Shown here one piece after another: positions 23,746 through 34,925 of a stretch of 64,000 bases of DNA. Made by a program: the position numbers and the translations under genes. The DNA lies in assembly GCA_035222895.1 (NCBI GenBank), contig JAVYIG010006587.1:5001-69000 (forward strand), written 5' to 3'. The notes under the pieces were generated by a model. The model was not told the origin of the DNA. It worked only from the letters and a program-made list of their open reading frames with translations, and ran no database searches. Each line of letters opens with the position of its first letter. The stretch's first letter is position 1. The DNA comes from Strongylocentrotus droebachiensis (lineage: Eukaryota > Echinodermata > Echinoidea > Camarodonta > Strongylocentrotidae).

Positions 23746-24291
23746 TAGGGACTTTTAGATTTGCACGTCGACAGCTTTGACTGCAACGTGTGACGTCATT
23801 TTAGGTACTGCGCATGCGTTACGTGGTCTCAGTCGGCTATTGAAAATGCGTCAACCTTGATTTTCCTAAATATAGTACATACATACATACATATTGATAT
23901 TTATATGGCGCCTTTACATGCTTAAGGTACTAGTATGCCGCGTGCGCATAAAATATACAGTTCCTCAGGTAGACAAAGGAACATCCCTTCCCTGTTATTT
24001 TGTAAAAATGTGTAGAACAGGTGTCACAAGCATATTCACCTGTTCTACACATTTTTACATATTAATAGCAGTGAAGGGATGTTCTTTTGTTGAGGGTAGA
24101 ATGAGGAACTGTATATTTTGTCCTCTTTCTTTGTCCGTGATGTTCATAGTGTTATATCCTGCATGCATGTATATCGTCGAGTGCAATCTAAAAGATTTCT
24201 AATGGTAGTCAACATGGGCAGTTAAGTACGTTGACACGCATGATCAGTCGGCGTTCGTCGTGTTCTCGTCCACTCAATCTAAAAGTCCCTA
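23746..24291. mobile_element. Long copy of the GGGACTTTTAGATT MITE
   Basis: Ends GGGACTTTTAGATTTGCAC (from 23748) and AATCTAAAAGTCCC (to 24289), each with TA outside, as in the short copy at 11619-11740. The extra length is due to an internal block beginning with (CATA)n near 23880 and containing a separate foldback structure (23951-24119). That block looks like a later insertion into a short copy, but no target duplication of its own was identified. Confidence 0.75.
23951..24119. mobile_element. Nested foldback element, arms about 73 bases
   Basis: The arms 23951-24023 and 24038-24119 are inverted copies. The innermost 23 bases (24001-24023 and 24038-24060, including GTGTAGAACAGGTG) match perfectly; the outer parts share CAGTTCCTCA, AAGGAACATCCCTTC and flanking bases with small gaps. 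The 14-base loop makes this a strong cruciform or long-hairpin candidate. No coding content beyond an artefactual frame. Confidence 0.75.
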
Positions 24292-24306
24292 ATTTCGGAA
24301 CACCCG

Positions 24307-24461
24307 GGCCCGTTGCACAAAAATACCATTGATGGTAACTTTGCCATCAATGGTAACTATCATGGAAACCTTGATTTTAATTGGCTGTTGAGCCCTGTTA
24401 CCAGGGTAGTTACCATTGATGGCAAAGTTACCCTCGATGGTAAGTTTTATGCAACGGGGCC
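24307..24461. mobile_element. GGCCC-type MITE, TTGCACAAA subfamily
   Basis: The ends are GGCCCGTTGCACAAAA and its near-complement TTTTATGCAACGGGGCC. Flanking triplets are CCG on the left and CAG on the right, one base from a CWG-type duplication. Inside, the word ACCATTGATGG recurs in both orientations, forming a second nested palindrome. No coding capacity. Confidence 0.75.
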
Positions 24462-24465
24462 CAGG

Positions 24466-24530
24466 AGCGCCATATAGCGCATGTGCGCTATATAAGAAGC
24501 CACAATTATTATTATATTATTATATTCAAC
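24466..24530. repeat. SINE tail fragment and ATT microsatellite
   Basis: GCGCCATATAGCGCATGTGC and CTATATAAG resemble the TATATAGCGC tail of the SINEs listed elsewhere and are followed by (ATT)n. The head is missing. The sequence directly abuts the MITE at 24307-24461. Confidence 0.4.
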
Positions 24531-25790
24531 TTGAAATGAGAAGCGCCTTTAAAACGAAACCAACAGCAGCAACAACAACAACAATGAAGATGACATGACA
24601 GCAACATAAATGCAATTCATAGTACCATGGTTACGAAGTGATCATCACCAAAAGGGAGCGGGATAATTTGTTATCATAGCCACGTTGTCAAAGAAAGACA
24701 CTTAAAACATTACAGCGAATGTTATTGTCTAAGGTTGGGGACCCTTTCATTTTGCTACTTTATGACAGAATATTTCCAGTAGAAAGGTGATTGCATGATG
24801 CATACATGACTGTATTCACTTTCTGGTAATGACGTCTTTTTTGGAAGAAGCGTGTTGGCTTGATACTCCTAACGTCATGTTCAACATTAAATTGAAAGAA
24901 CGAACTAAAGATTAAAAAGACAAATAGACGGAAAAAAATAACAAGTAAATAACATAAACTTGAGAACACAATCGAAGATTCAGATTCTGAGACAAATTAT
25001 ATAGATCATTGTAGATACCTGTAGATGCAGATCTCATCATCATTAATATCATGACCCACATTCCCATCGGTTCAACATCTTTGAGAAAGGGGTGTGATGG
25101 GGGCGTTAGAGCACCTCCTGAGCCCTCCTGAGGGACCCATAAGACTCTTGACTTATCACGACATTAACGCACTATCCCGACTTACACTTAGCTGTACTTT
25201 TCAAGCTCGATCACCGAAACCCATGTCTACCTGCGGGGAAAGCGAGTCTGTATAATGAGCCTTTTTCATTCAGATAATTCAGTCAGGTAAAAATCCCTTT
25301 GATTTCGCAGCTCTTCACTCAACCTACTGAAGTGAGAGAATTCTGCCTGATGCAATCTCACTGGCATGAATAAACTATCGTTTCTTTTCTCTTGTTTTAA
25401 GTTGTCTTATCTAGCGCCTTGTTATATTCATTCGCCAGTCATTTGGAAATCCTGATCAGCCTTACCACGTCAATGGTAATATCGCTGTGTTAGGCAGTAT
25501 GTCTTTAGCAGTTTTAATATAAGGAATGCCTGCAATTTCTAGCAGCTTTCCTAAAGAACAAAATGTGATGTTAAAGACACGGAGGAGCTTAAATATAAGT
25601 TGGAGAAGGAGATATTTGTTTTCAAAAGATGACATAGGAGGTTTCTACTATAGATTTTCAGCATTTGATACTAATAGGTGCTGTTAATAGATATTTTATT
25701 TTGATCCCGATGAATATTTAACGTATTTACTAGATTATGTTTGAATATCAGAAGTATGTATCTATGAAAACAGGAACATCACAAATGTAT
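24531..25790. other. Non-coding stretch
   Basis: I see no gene or mobile element. The frame at 24760-24969 on the minus strand is phenylalanine-rich and has no domain. Confidence 0.45.
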
Positions 25791-25794
25791 TTCT

Positions 25795-25833
25795 CTCTGT
25801 TTCTATTTCTCCTCCCCTCTCTCACTTTCTTTA

Positions 25834-25867
<34 letters not shown>

Positions 25868-26060
25868 CATCTTACGTTCTCTCTCTCTCTTTATATATAT
25901 TTCTTACGTTCTCTCTCTCTCTCTCTTTTTGTTTTCTCTCTCTCTTTCTCTCTCTCTCTTACTGTCTCTCTCACCTCTCCCAATCTTCTACCCTTTCATC
26001 TCGTCGACCTTTCTTCTCTCTCCGACCCCCACTCTCCCCATCTCCCCGTCTCTTTCAATT
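25795..26060. repeat. CT-rich microsatellite with TATATA interruptions
   Basis: CT runs are separated twice by a TATATAT...TCTTACGTTCTCTCTC block (near 25851 and 25892), again indicating growth by block duplication. The leucine/serine frame over it is an artefact. Confidence 0.9.
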
Positions 26061-26329
26061 CCCATTCACCTTATTCAGATCTCCACTTAGACAGCGTCCA
26101 CACAATGACCAAGATAAATGCCTTAAAAGGAAAACCAACCCGTCAAACTAATATGATTTGAGCATAGTTCGCTTCATTTCTCTACATTGTAATCGTACCC
26201 ATGATAACATACATATACGGAAGTGCATGCGATGAGGGGCTTTTATAATGTTTGTCGAGTGCACCTATACCCTTTCTAGCCTAAATTTGCCACCATTTAC
26301 AGGAATTATTATTTTTAAACGGTATATTG

Positions 26330-26460
26330 GTTCATTCACTTGACCCTCAATCCAAATATTGAGTGTTCTAATCCCAGCCCGGCACTAACGCCCTTATGCA
26401 AGAATTTAATCCACAATTTCCACTCTCTACCAAGATATAAATGGGAAACTGGCAAGTGAT
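26330..26460 (+). mobile_element. tRNA-derived SINE, family B copy 2 (decayed)
   Basis: It aligns with 23566-23735: TTCATTCACTTGACCCTCAA corresponds to the head, GTGTTCTAATCCCAG to a mutated B box, and AATCCACAATTTCCACTCTC to the body. The B box has lost the TTCGA core, so it is unlikely to be transcribed. Confidence 0.6.
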
Positions 26461-26637
26461 GGAGCGATAAATAATTGCAGAACCCTCAGGAGGTATTGAT
26501 GCTGATATGGATTCCCTTGATAAACAAAATGATTAATTATTGTATTTTATAAGATGATGAAGCGGATCCTAATCAAATGATTGGTTGAAAGCATACACGT
26601 GACCATGCATTTATTTTGCCTAACACGTAATTTTACT

Positions 26638-26674
26638 AATGACCGGTCATTAGTTAGTACTTATGACCGGTCAT
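26638..26674. promoter_or_regulatory. Paired ATGACCGGTCAT palindromes
   Basis: The 12-base palindrome ATGACCGGTCAT occurs at 26639-26650 and again at 26663-26674, 24 bases apart and so about two helical turns. This could be a binding site for a dimeric protein, but no promoter or gene is next to it. Function is not established. Confidence 0.3.
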
Positions 26675-28322
26675 TTGTAAAATCATTTTATAAAACATCT
26701 TTTGATAAAACAAATAAAACATCTTATTAACAAATAATACACATCATTTGTTCGGGTTTTAGTAAAATTACCCACACAAGGTACCTTTCTAACATGCCCG
26801 ACGCCCTCACTGCTGTGTATTATTGGTATAATATTTTCATTCTGCGGCGGCTGAATTGAGACAGTTTAGTGTATGAAGTGTGAACTAGGCCCTCCAGCAT
26901 CATCCACCCGGCAGCCTGGGTGGACTGTCCTGCGCATAAGCAGTCGCATTTGGCGGAGTGCGTTATTTATCGTTCGGCAAACATTCCTCTCTCAAATTTC
27001 ATATTTAGCCATCGATCACGGGGTACCTTTGGTATTGAATGCACTCAAGAGAATATAAACTTTACGGTGGCGAGTAGAATGACGCGAGTAGTGCCACCTT
27101 ACCCTGCATACATCCATCTTTTTCATAACATTCACCGGCGATGTGGAAATATAGAAACAAATATGGGGGGGGGGGGGAATGTGATAATGGCATAAAATGA
27201 TAATATAATTGCATTGTTGTATGTTTGATCTCGCTTATGCATTAGCTACTTGATAACATTCATTTTTCTTGATTAGTATACTCTTAAAAGAGAGCGACGC
27301 GATAATAAATCGATAAAGAAAACTACTTTATTGAATCAATGTCAGAAGTCAATTAACGGAATGCTACTTCAACACGATCGCATTAGACTTTCGAAAAAAT
27401 AAAACTTAAAACTATTTCAATAGTTTTGTCTTATTCAACAGTGAGATCACTACCATGACGCTTTACGTAAGTTGAACATGATATCCATGGGATGCAATTT
27501 GGTTTAGATTTCATTTTCCAAAAGTCTTTGCGATCGTCTTCCTCCCTCAATAATACTAATAGTTACTTTTCGTATCAATGTAATCCCCAAACAAGAAAGA
27601 TTCATTTAAGCGTTTTCTTGGGTCTGCCGTCTGGCCCGTCATACTGCTCTTTTCATCTCTTTCAGTTCTCCTACCCCCACCTTTCTCTCCCCCTCCCTCT
27701 CTCTCTCTCTCTCTCCCCTCTCTCCCCCCCCCCCCCTCTCCCCTCTCTCTCCATCCATATGGCTTTTACAAAAAAAGGGATTCTACCTTTTCTGAACATC
27801 TGGAATACCTCTTTTGTTCATATCACGAATGCAGGAGAAGATGAGATGGAGCCGATAGCTGTTTTTCGGCTTAGAAAGTAGGCCCCAATAAGATTGAGGG
27901 AATCAAGCGGCTGACATTAAAAATCGGAAATGTAATACACTTTCTGGATAACCTGTAGGCCTAGTTTATGTGAGGATAAAAAAATACAAAGTACTGAGCC
28001 TAAGCGATTAGAGAATAAACGTCATTGGTTTGGAACGGTTTTGATTTCTTGGACTGTGCTTCGTGCAGAGTTAAAACATGTCTGATATTTGGTTTAATTA
28101 TGCCAAACGTGTTATTAGGAATAGCTGTTGTTATCAATTACATTCTAACAACATAATTCTGCTCACGGTGCACGAAGACAATTTTATAACGTAATTAAAA
28201 AAAAAGACAAAGATTAAATTTTGTTAGGGGAATAACATTTTATCAATAGCGCATAGCTGGAAATAGTGAGACTGGAATTGTAACTGAAATAGTGCCTGAG
28301 AGATACGACTAACTCTATCTCA
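26675..28322. other. Non-coding stretch with simple repeats
   Basis: It holds a G tract at about 27166-27177 and a CT/C tract at about 27690-27752. Frames across these are artefacts. No gene supported. Confidence 0.45.
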
Positions 28323-28855
28323 ACTCGTAAATCATCAGAAGAAAACACACTTTTGGTTAGAATGAACTCTGTGTGTGTACTATCATGGGCTGAATGCCTT
28401 AAACACGTGTGGTTCTTCGATTCACCATCCTGTAGTCGACATGAGCTCGAACCCCATGTTGAGGTGGTCAATGACGTCGACTGAGGAGAACATCTCGAAT
28501 GGAACAGTGTCTTGAAACAACGACTACCTATTCATGTCATCCTGGGCTGCGTCTCACGAAATCGTAATAAGTACAAGTTGACCGACATCCCATTGAAATG
28601 CGTGTATTTAAGTTTAACACGCGTTTCAATGGGATGTCTCTGAACTTGTACTATGACGGTTTCGTGAGACACAGCCTATCAGACTCGTAAATCCTAAGAA
28701 GAAAACACTTGTGTCGAGAATGAACTCTATGTGTACTATCATGAGATGAATGCCTTATACACGTGTGACGGTTCCTAATAAATCTACCAGTGACTATCCT
28801 ACATAGTCGAGATTCAGAACACGACGTTGAGATGGACGATGATGTCGAGGAATAA
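28323..28855 (+). repeat. Two diverged copies of a ~170-base segment, 360 bases apart
   Basis: ACTCGTAAATC...AGAAGAAAACAC...GAATGAACTCT...TACTATCATG and ...GTTGAG follow the same order from 28323 to about 28490 and from 28683 to about 28855. The MITE at 28545-28676 sits between them. It may have inserted after the duplication or been part of the duplicated unit's edge. Confidence 0.65.
28545..28676. mobile_element. GGCCC-related MITE, CTCACGAAA subfamily, copy 1
   Basis: Inverted ends GGCTGCGTCTCACGAAA and TTTCGTGAGACACAGCC. Internally CATCCCATTGAAATGCGTG is mirrored by CACGCGTTTCAATGGGATG, a second long stem. A copy of the same subfamily is at 31460-31586. CTG precedes the left end, but the right flank is TAT, so the target duplication is not preserved. 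Confidence 0.8.
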
Positions 28856-29741
28856 GGTCAAGTTTGATCGTGCCTCTTTCTCGGAGAATATTCTGTTATT
28901 ACCAACCCGGTTTGGTTATTGTTTCTTCTTCAATCAAATGATTCGATTTAAATCAGCTTTGACTCAGGGAATTGTTATCAAAAACATCAGAACATACTAT
29001 AGAATTAATATCAATAAGGATCACTGAATACCATAATTAACAATAAACAATAATTGTGATTAACGCCACAAGCACGTTTTAAGGATTACTCTGAATCTTA
29101 TGAGTATGATGGGTATCGTAAAATTCCTATTAAATGAGCCATCCTAGCTACTGGTTTTTAGTTTCACAGTATGTTATAATGATGAATTCGTCAATGCATT
29201 TTATTTGGTATCCTGCAAACTGTGACAATAAGTTAGGGATTGTTACCCCTCGCCCCCCCCCCCCCCCCCCCCCCTATTCTGAAAATACGTCAATGCCCCT
29301 GCATTATTGTCGCAAGTTTTCAGACCTACAATCAAACGGAACTCGGGCATCGAGTTCTCAATACTTTCATTCTTTTCAAACTGCTCCAGAAAGTATAAAG
29401 AATGCAAGGAATTACACTGGATCCCAGGAAGCAGGTCGCCTACACACCTCAAACACACATGCAGCATGCTATTCATCCACTACACGTAGGGTAAACAACT
29501 GAATCATGAAGAATGCCAGAACTCGTCTAAATTTCGTTTGCAATAAACGTCTGCAAATCATGCCGTCGATTTAAACCCGTCGATTTAAAATCCTTTCACA
29601 CGTGGCAACCCGTCTCTCACAACAGATGTTCACTGAAGAAAGAAAAGAAACTGCTTCGTGAATACAAAATACATCAGGCCAGTGCATTTCACCGTGTTGT
29701 ATCCTATGACACACTGATTATAGAGGGGAAATGTCTGCCCT
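28856..29741. other. Non-coding stretch with a 22-base C tract
   Basis: A run of 22 C residues lies at 29253-29274. No gene supported. The frames that cross it encode proline or glycine runs and are artefacts. Confidence 0.5.
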
Positions 29742-29958
29742 ATGCACACGAGGCGTCATTTTGGCTGACGCAGGACTGCGTCAATGACTGCGTTGACCTT
29801 TGACGTGCTATGTTAGAGTCCCATCGTACAAGTTATTGCAAAAGGACAGGGCAAATAGTGCGTTGAGCTACCGAACTGGCGTATGGGCTTATTGCCATCA
29901 CATGCTCGATTGACGCAAGTATTATAATAACGCAATCGAAATAACGCCTCGTGTATAC
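29742..29958. mobile_element. MITE with CACGAGGCGT ends
   Basis: Left TGCACACGAGGCGTCATTTT and right AATAACGCCTCGTGTATAC are inverted copies with a few differences. The interior repeats TGACGCA and TGCGT words in both orientations. A matching single end (AACAATGCCTCGTGTGCAC) occurs at about 44431-44449. About 217 bases, no coding content, no clear target duplication. Confidence 0.6.
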
Positions 29959-30284
29959 ACAACGGGATATTGGTCTTTGATACGCGCATTTACTTTCATT
30001 CTCTTCCTCACTCGACATTCATTTTCACGTGAAATAATTTTGCATCGACGGTCTACTGCCTTATGTGTGAATGGGGCTTTAGAACGGAATGGTTCTGTCA
30101 GCATTGTGGAAGCGAGAAAGGGGTTGTCGGTGGATCCCCGGGGCATTCTTCCCGTCACTCGATAAACGGAACACGGGAGAAGTGTAAGGGTAGCAGGATG
30201 GGGCGGCGTCGCCGTGGTAAGACAAGAGAATGGTTCCACTATCAGCTAACCGAGGGTAGTTAATTAAGAGAGCAGCTAGGGTAC

Positions 30285-30410
30285 GTTGACAAGAAGGAGG
30301 AGAAGAAGATGTAGATGAAGAAGAAGGAGGAGAGGAGGAGGAGGAGGAGGAGGAAGGAGAAGAAAAGAAAGAGGAGGAAGGAGAAAAAGAAGAAGAAGAT
30401 TTGCAAGTTT
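30285..30410. repeat. Purine-rich GAA/GGA repeat
   Basis: About 125 bases of almost uninterrupted purines (GAAGAAG, GGAGGAGG). Mirror-symmetric purine tracts can form triplex DNA. Non-coding. Confidence 0.85.
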
Positions 30411-31456
30411 GAAGTAGCAGTAGGCCTAGTATCAGAAGTAAACTTGTGGTAGAGGAAAGTTGTAGGAAATGGATGATATGGTAATGGTTATTGCCTTCAA
30501 TAATTAAATCATAACAAGGATTAGTAGATGTAGTGTTAGAAAAAGCTACGCATCCTTTTTTTAAATTTCCTCTTGCTTATAGACAGAGTATTTTCTTGCC
30601 CATCAGTATTCTTATCAATGGGTGATGGTGAAATTAGAGCTTATACTATAGAAAGGATTCACAGGAAACTATCAAAATAGAATTTGGAAAAAAGGCGAGT
30701 CTGATTTCCGGGATAGTGGGTCAACCGTGAAGAAAGAGATCACGAACAGATAATAAATCAAAGTAACTTGAAGATCAAAAATAACGTGACGTGAAAATTA
30801 ATTAAGATGACGGAAGAGGATGGGGTGGGGTGTTATATCACCATGAGATACATCATACAAGGTAAAGTGGTAGTAGATTGGGCATGTGACTAGAAGAAAG
30901 AAGGTTCATTTCATTGTCACCCCAACGGTCTCCAAGTTATGATACATAGATAGATACTTATACAACATGCCAATGGAATGACAAATAAAAACTGCAGAAC
31001 AGAAAAATCTTCCCAACGCTCACCTTTTGAACCAACGCACTTTCCTTCCCTCTCCCTCCCCATTATAATCCTAGTACACTTCTCGCTGAGTCCGCCCTCC
31101 AAATTACCGGGCCAAAATGGATAAATCAGAGCTCAACCTGAGGGCTGGTTTGAAAGCAAGGCACGCCTGGAGAATCGCCCACTTTCCATCCTCATCCCCT
31201 TCAAAGACACCATCTCACAAATTGACAGGCGCCAATATGATTCAGGGAAGGGTTTCTTTGAAATGGATTTTCGTCCTTGTGTTGTGTGTGTGTCTACATA
31301 CTTACAAAATAAGGGATAAGTGGATTGTTTCCCTAGCTGTTTAACATTGCTGAATGGAGTGAAGGGAAATGCACTATCCAATTGAATTTCTTACCACAAA
31401 GTGGTACAAAAAAAACTATATATCGCACATATCTTTTCAACTGTATCTGTGGGAAT
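30411..31456. other. Non-coding stretch
   Basis: No supported gene or element. Paired frames at 31117-31344 (+) and 31133-31381 (-) overlap each other and have no domain. Confidence 0.45.
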
Positions 31457-31459
31457 CTG

Positions 31460-31586
31460 GGGACCGTTACTCGAAACCGTCATAAAGTTTAACTTCATGG
31501 ACATCCTATTGAAACGTGTGTCATAGAATTAACACGCGTTTTTATTGGATTTCCACGAACTTATGAAAGCTTCGAGAAACTGGCCC
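31460..31586. mobile_element. GGCCC-related MITE, CTCACGAAA subfamily, copy 2
   Basis: Ends GGGACCGTTACTCGAAA and TTCGAGAAACTGGCCC, each flanked by CTG (31457-31459 and 31587-31589), a good 3-base target duplication. The inner stem ACATCCTATTGAAACGTGTG versus AACACGCGTTTTTATTGGAT matches the subfamily of 28545-28676. Confidence 0.8.
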
Positions 31587-31589
31587 CTG

Positions 31590-34080
31590 GAAGACAAATA
31601 TATCAATAAAAGGGGAAACAGAGCAACAAATTGTTGCAAGACAGTGTAAATAAAATAAAAATCTTGAAGCTTTTGTAAGATAAAATGCGTACTTTTGCTC
31701 TGACGAAAATTCCAATGATTCAGTTAGGAACCCCAAAATAATCATCTCTCATATTTCAGGATACATATAAATAGAAAAATAATATAATGATTCCTACAGG
31801 TGTTTATTCTTATGAAAACTATTTTTCTGTTTGATTGCTTTTATCTTTTTGTAATGATTTGTGTTCTATGTATTTATTGGTAACATTTAAATTGATCTGC
31901 AAATGCAACCGTTATAAGTCGAATACTGCTACTCATACTGATATTCATACGAAACATGTTATAGGAGGAAGACAAAATAGATGAAAAAATGAATGAATTC
32001 TATTTTTCTAAGAGTGATATTTCTTTCCCCCATGTCGGTAAGGTGTCAATCCCCAGATCGTGGCATATAATATCTTCCTGCCGGTGATACCATTCATCAT
32101 CCGTGATTTAGTATTCTACATCCGTGTCTACTTTCGTCATCACCGTCCCTCTCGTACACCTTCTCATCCCTCTCACGATCTCCTTCAGCCAATTTTAACA
32201 ACTTTCAAATCCGCTGACGATATATTTCACCCATCTTTCCTACTCGGATATCAGTATCACGAAAACCCTTGGCCCCGTATCGCGTCCAAGTGCCGCCAAG
32301 TTGAAGAGATTGTTTCCCTCTTTTGTACCTCTTTTTTTTTGGAGGGGGAAGGGCGATGTACAGGTTAGGTCAGCCCGCGGGAGATTGCTTAGATTTGTAT
32401 TGATGAAACGATCTAAACCTGCTTGCTACACCCCATTCCTATAAAATAAAAATCTTAAGCCGATTAGAAAGAAATTGAGAGGTTTAAATAGGCTCTTAGT
32501 CGAAATTTGATTCGTGTTATTGGTGGTTCCGAATTCAGGTACGAGAAATATGGACTCTGTTTTTTTACATTTCGCTTTTTGATACTCAACGTTGTGCCAA
32601 AAAAGGATAATAGGTCAATGATTACTGGCGCTGATGTTATTGCGTGACGTATGTCATATAATTATGTCCGTGACTCTCTATCGCTCCTTCTTCCTCTCTC
32701 TCACTTACTCTTTTCACTCGTTAATTCTTTACATCATTATATGGGTCAATGTTCTTATATACGATTTTTGTTCTAGGTAAGACCTTTTTTTAAATTGATG
32801 ATGCGAATGATCATGGAAGAATACATCATGATAAAAGGAGATACCACCGCTCTTTAATGTAGCCCTCAAGATATCACGCCGTCTGCGAATGGTCCGAAAA
32901 CCTCGCACTAATTGGGGCGACGTTTACGCTCATTAATACGGTGAAACATGAGCCATCGCCTATGTCATTCTTCTCGCCGTATGAGTGCAATAAAAAAGAT
33001 GGTTTCACCAGATGTTTCTCGTCTAAAAATACATGTTCTCATTACGAGCCTTCTCGATCTAGGCTATACGGCACATCAAGGGTGGGATATGATAATGTTC
33101 ATCTGTACATGAAACACTAGCCTTTTAGAAAAGGAGAAGCAAAAACAAAAAGAGACGGATTGGAAGTTATCATAATAACACGCTCTCAACTGTTTTCGAA
33201 AAGTCAGCTCAAGGGCAATTTGAAAACCCTTTTGTATACCCCATAGATATCATGTTCGGATTACGTAATCAATATAATGTTCGTACGTTTCAATAAGGGA
33301 GTTTACAGATACAATCTGCGCAAGGTAAAATCCACAGAGATAAAATATACTGGATATGCGCTCATGAAAGTTATGTAACATTATTCATTTATGCACCAAC
33401 GGTACATTCTATGGTACGCAGGTGGAAGTATTCTTTTCAAGAGGGCAAACAAAAGGTATACATGAAGCACAGGACTTTGGCAGTTATTATTCTAAGATGC
33501 TCAAAGTGGAACTTCTCCATGTGTAAAAGATTATGTGGATATTTGGGGTCATTTGTACCATGTGCTATCTGTATACTCCCTTATAGGTCACGCACAAGTC
33601 TATTGAAACTGCGTTTGGCCGATTTTTTAAAAGTAATTGCTATCATGTAGGCTATTATCCTCTTTGGAGTTTAGCTTATGACATTAACATAATGAACATT
33701 AGTTTCACGCATTATAAATTGAATATTTCACAAATTCCTCATACATTGTCATCATCATCATTTCCCCTTTCCTTTTTCCCCTTTTCACTGGATTTGGCAC
33801 TGGTTCATATCGCATGAACTTCTTGTGAAGAGATTGGAAAGGAATCAGTATGCCTTCACCAAAGGATCATCAGTGGATCCATTGAAATCTGGCAGGTACT
33901 CCACAAAAAGGGCACACCTCTCACAATAGTGCATTGCTGTACAATGTTGAACAAAACCTGATAGTGGCATCGGGAGAGGCGATGGATTGACAAGATTTGG
34001 GGTGGACCTGACAAGATTTACACCACTTGCGTTGAAACCCTTGTGCATTATCTGAAAATCTACCTGAATATGTAACCATG
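31590..34080. other. Non-coding stretch with one odd open frame
   Basis: About 2.5 kb without supported genes. The 67-codon minus-strand frame at 33845-34048 has balanced composition and a CTAMHYCERC string reminiscent of paired cysteines. It has no recognised family and lies beside a SINE, so it may be part of a degraded mobile element. Confidence 0.35.
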
Positions 34081-34360
34081 TTTAATAATAATAATAATAT
34101 TGGATATTTATATAGCGCACATATCCACCATGCACAGGCGCTCCAACAGTTACCCCGGCTCTGCTAGGCAGCAGATCGGCGCTCTCAACATTCAAGGAAT
34201 TCCTTCTTACCGTCACCCATTTAACACCTGGGTGGAGAGTGGCAAATGTAGACTCATATCTTGCCAAATGACATTAGCGCCGTGGCGGGACTCGAACCGC
34301 GGACCATGTGATCCACAGTCCGACCGCTTATCCACTAGACCACAACACCTTTGTCCCGCG
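34081..34360 (-). mobile_element. tRNA-derived SINE, family C (best copy)
   Basis: Read on the minus strand, it starts with a tRNA-like head: A box TGGTCTAGTGGATAAGCGG and B box CGGTTCGAGTCCC, within 34290-34355. A body of about 150 bases follows, then a tail containing TTTATATAGCGC complement and (ATT)n at 34081-34120. The phrase CTTGCCAAATGACATTAGCGC just before the head is shared with the copies at 53440-53760 and, shortened, 56510-56730. The boxes are intact enough for pol III transcription. Confidence 0.75.
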
Positions 34361-34555
34361 TTAAATCGATAGTTTGTTTAAAGAAAATGAAAAGTAACTT
34401 GCAAAGTTGAATTTGAGAGTTTACGGTATCAACGTGCAGGCTATGGTCAGTTAGATAACAAGCCTATATCGCTAAGTTTACATCTGTACACGTGTCATGT
34501 AAATGCTAGTGAGTTATATTCCCAAACACACAAGGAGTTGTGCTTTTGTGCCTCA

Positions 34556-34925
34556 TCGCACAAACACACACGCACAGGACACAAGTTATCTACATTATTG
34601 TCACTGAAAATTATTTCATATACTGAATACACTATTAAACTGAAATAACCGATGAATTCATATCTACTTTAGATATGAAGTTCTATCATACAGGAGTTAC
34701 CCATGCATGCTCAGTGAAGTTATGGCGTCCGCGAAATTTATATCGCGCAAACACACACACAGGGCACAAGTTCTCTAAAATATTGCCAGTGAAATTATTT
34801 CTTATACTGAATACGCTATGAAAATGAAATAACCGACGAGTTCATATCTACTTAAGATATGAAGTTCTCATACAGGAGCTATACTCGTGCTCGGTGAAGT
34901 TATGGTGTCTGCGAGATCTTTAATG
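34556..34925 (+). repeat. Tandem duplication, unit 187 bases
   Basis: TCGCACAAACACACAC starts at 34556 and TCGCGCAAACACACAC at 34743. Both units continue through GGCACAAGTT-type sequence, TACTGAATACRCTAT, GAAATAACCGA, TTCATATCTACTT, and GTGAAGTTATGG. Divergence is roughly one change in ten by eye. Each unit contains an internal hairpin, CATATCTACTTTAGATATG. Confidence 0.8.

Noticed and set aside
33845..34048. Zinc-finger or transposase fragment
   Set aside because: Only one close pair of cysteines with a histidine; no spacing typical of a known finger, and no flanking frame continues it.
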